DNA of 39,483 nucleotides, taken from positions 1-39,483 of the forward strand of contig JAGBQJ010000029.1 of NCBI GenBank assembly GCA_017632935.1, in the 5' to 3' direction. Both the position numbers and the translations under genes were made by a program. The notes below the pieces were generated by a model. It worked only from the letters and a program-made list of their open reading frames with translations, searched no databases and was not told the origin of the DNA. Below are positions 39,271 to 39,483 of this stretch, one piece after another. The stretch's first letter is position 1. Every line of letters begins with the position of its first letter. Source of the stretch: Bacteroidales bacterium (GTDB lineage Bacteria > Bacteroidota > Bacteroidia > Bacteroidales > F082).

Positions 39271-39483
39271 CTGGATTGCTTCGTTCCTCGCAATGACGCA
39301 AAGCGGCGATTTCTGGATTGCTTCGTTCCTCGCAATGATGCGAAGCGGCGACAAGGATAGTCTCCACCCTGGATTGCTTCGTTCCTCGCAATGACGCGAA
39401 GCGGCAGTCCGGATTGACTACGTTGAGTCTTCGATTTGCTTCGTGCCTCGCAATGACGCAAAGCGGCGACAAGGATAGTCTCC
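39271..39483. repeat. GATTGCTTCGTTCCTCGCAATGAC repeat array (window edge)
   Basis: Four units of (T)GGATTGCTTCGTTCCTCGC followed by AATGACGCAAAGCGGC start near 39271, 39313, 39369 and 39432. The second and fourth end in the same CGACAAGGATAGTCTCC. The array runs off the window. Confidence 0.92.

Noticed and set aside
39271-39483. Possible CRISPR array at the window edge
   Set aside because: Units are irregularly spaced, spacers are missing or are themselves repeated, and the unit is a common interspersed genomic repeat; no cas gene is present.

Overview
The window is a piece of a Bacteroidales-type (Bacteroidota) chromosome. The evidence is convergent: almost every promoter I can point to has the Bacteroidota -7 box TAnnTTTG, often with a TTG about 20 bases upstream; MurF and Alr are fused; a giant secreted protein ends in a type IX secretion (T9SS) sorting domain; V-type and F-type ATPase clusters have the Bacteroidota gene orders; and BACON-like, DUF4296 and DUF2764 proteins are present. 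I saw no tRNA, rRNA, CRISPR array or prophage.

Layout. 1-0.9 kb: end of an unknown reading frame, then a HigBA toxin-antitoxin pair. 1.1-8.3 kb (minus strand): seven-gene V-type ATPase operon E-DUF2764-A-B-D-I-K. 8.6-8.9 kb: a small signal-peptide/membrane protein with its own terminator. 9.0-16.3 kb (plus strand): nine-gene F-type ATPase operon atpD-C-(I-like)-B-E-F-H-A-G. The two rotary ATPases are therefore divergent neighbours. The ligands in their proteolipids suggest different coupling ions: Na+ for the V-type and H+ for the F-type. 16.4-16.8 kb: a ParE/RelE-like toxin with a very short antitoxin. 16.9-30.1 kb: housekeeping genes for the envelope and nucleic acids (murF-alr, pssA, lptB, kdsD, recQ, a DUF4296 lipoprotein, an IS200-like/RAYT-like transposase with REP palindromes, an unknown lipoprotein, polyprenyl synthetase, a Lys/Asn-rich secreted protein, queA, gtrA). 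30.2-35.4 kb: a paralogue of the small membrane protein next to a 1618-residue T9SS cargo protein. 35.5-37.6 kb: a toxin-antitoxin island with two complete pairs, an orphan antitoxin, and an antitoxin whose YafQ-like toxin survives only as a C-terminal stub. 37.6-39.5 kb: an HsdR_N-type nuclease-fold protein, a lipocalin-like lipoprotein and a GIY-YIG protein, separated by repeat arrays.

The most unusual layer is not a gene. At least seven families of short repeats fill the gaps: GTAGAGACG hairpins, GAATGCA heptads, GATTCAAA strings, CTTCGACAGGCTCAGG elements, GACGCGAGAC elements, GATTGCTTCGTTCCTCGCAATGAC elements, and CCCCTTCGGGG REPs. They sit within a few bases of stop codons again and again, also inside the ATPase operons. 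In at least two places, probably three, they have supplied the last codons of a protein. One AT-rich copy appears to supply the -33 box of a downstream promoter.

All calls come from reading the sequence. Family assignments rest on recognised motifs, not on database searches.
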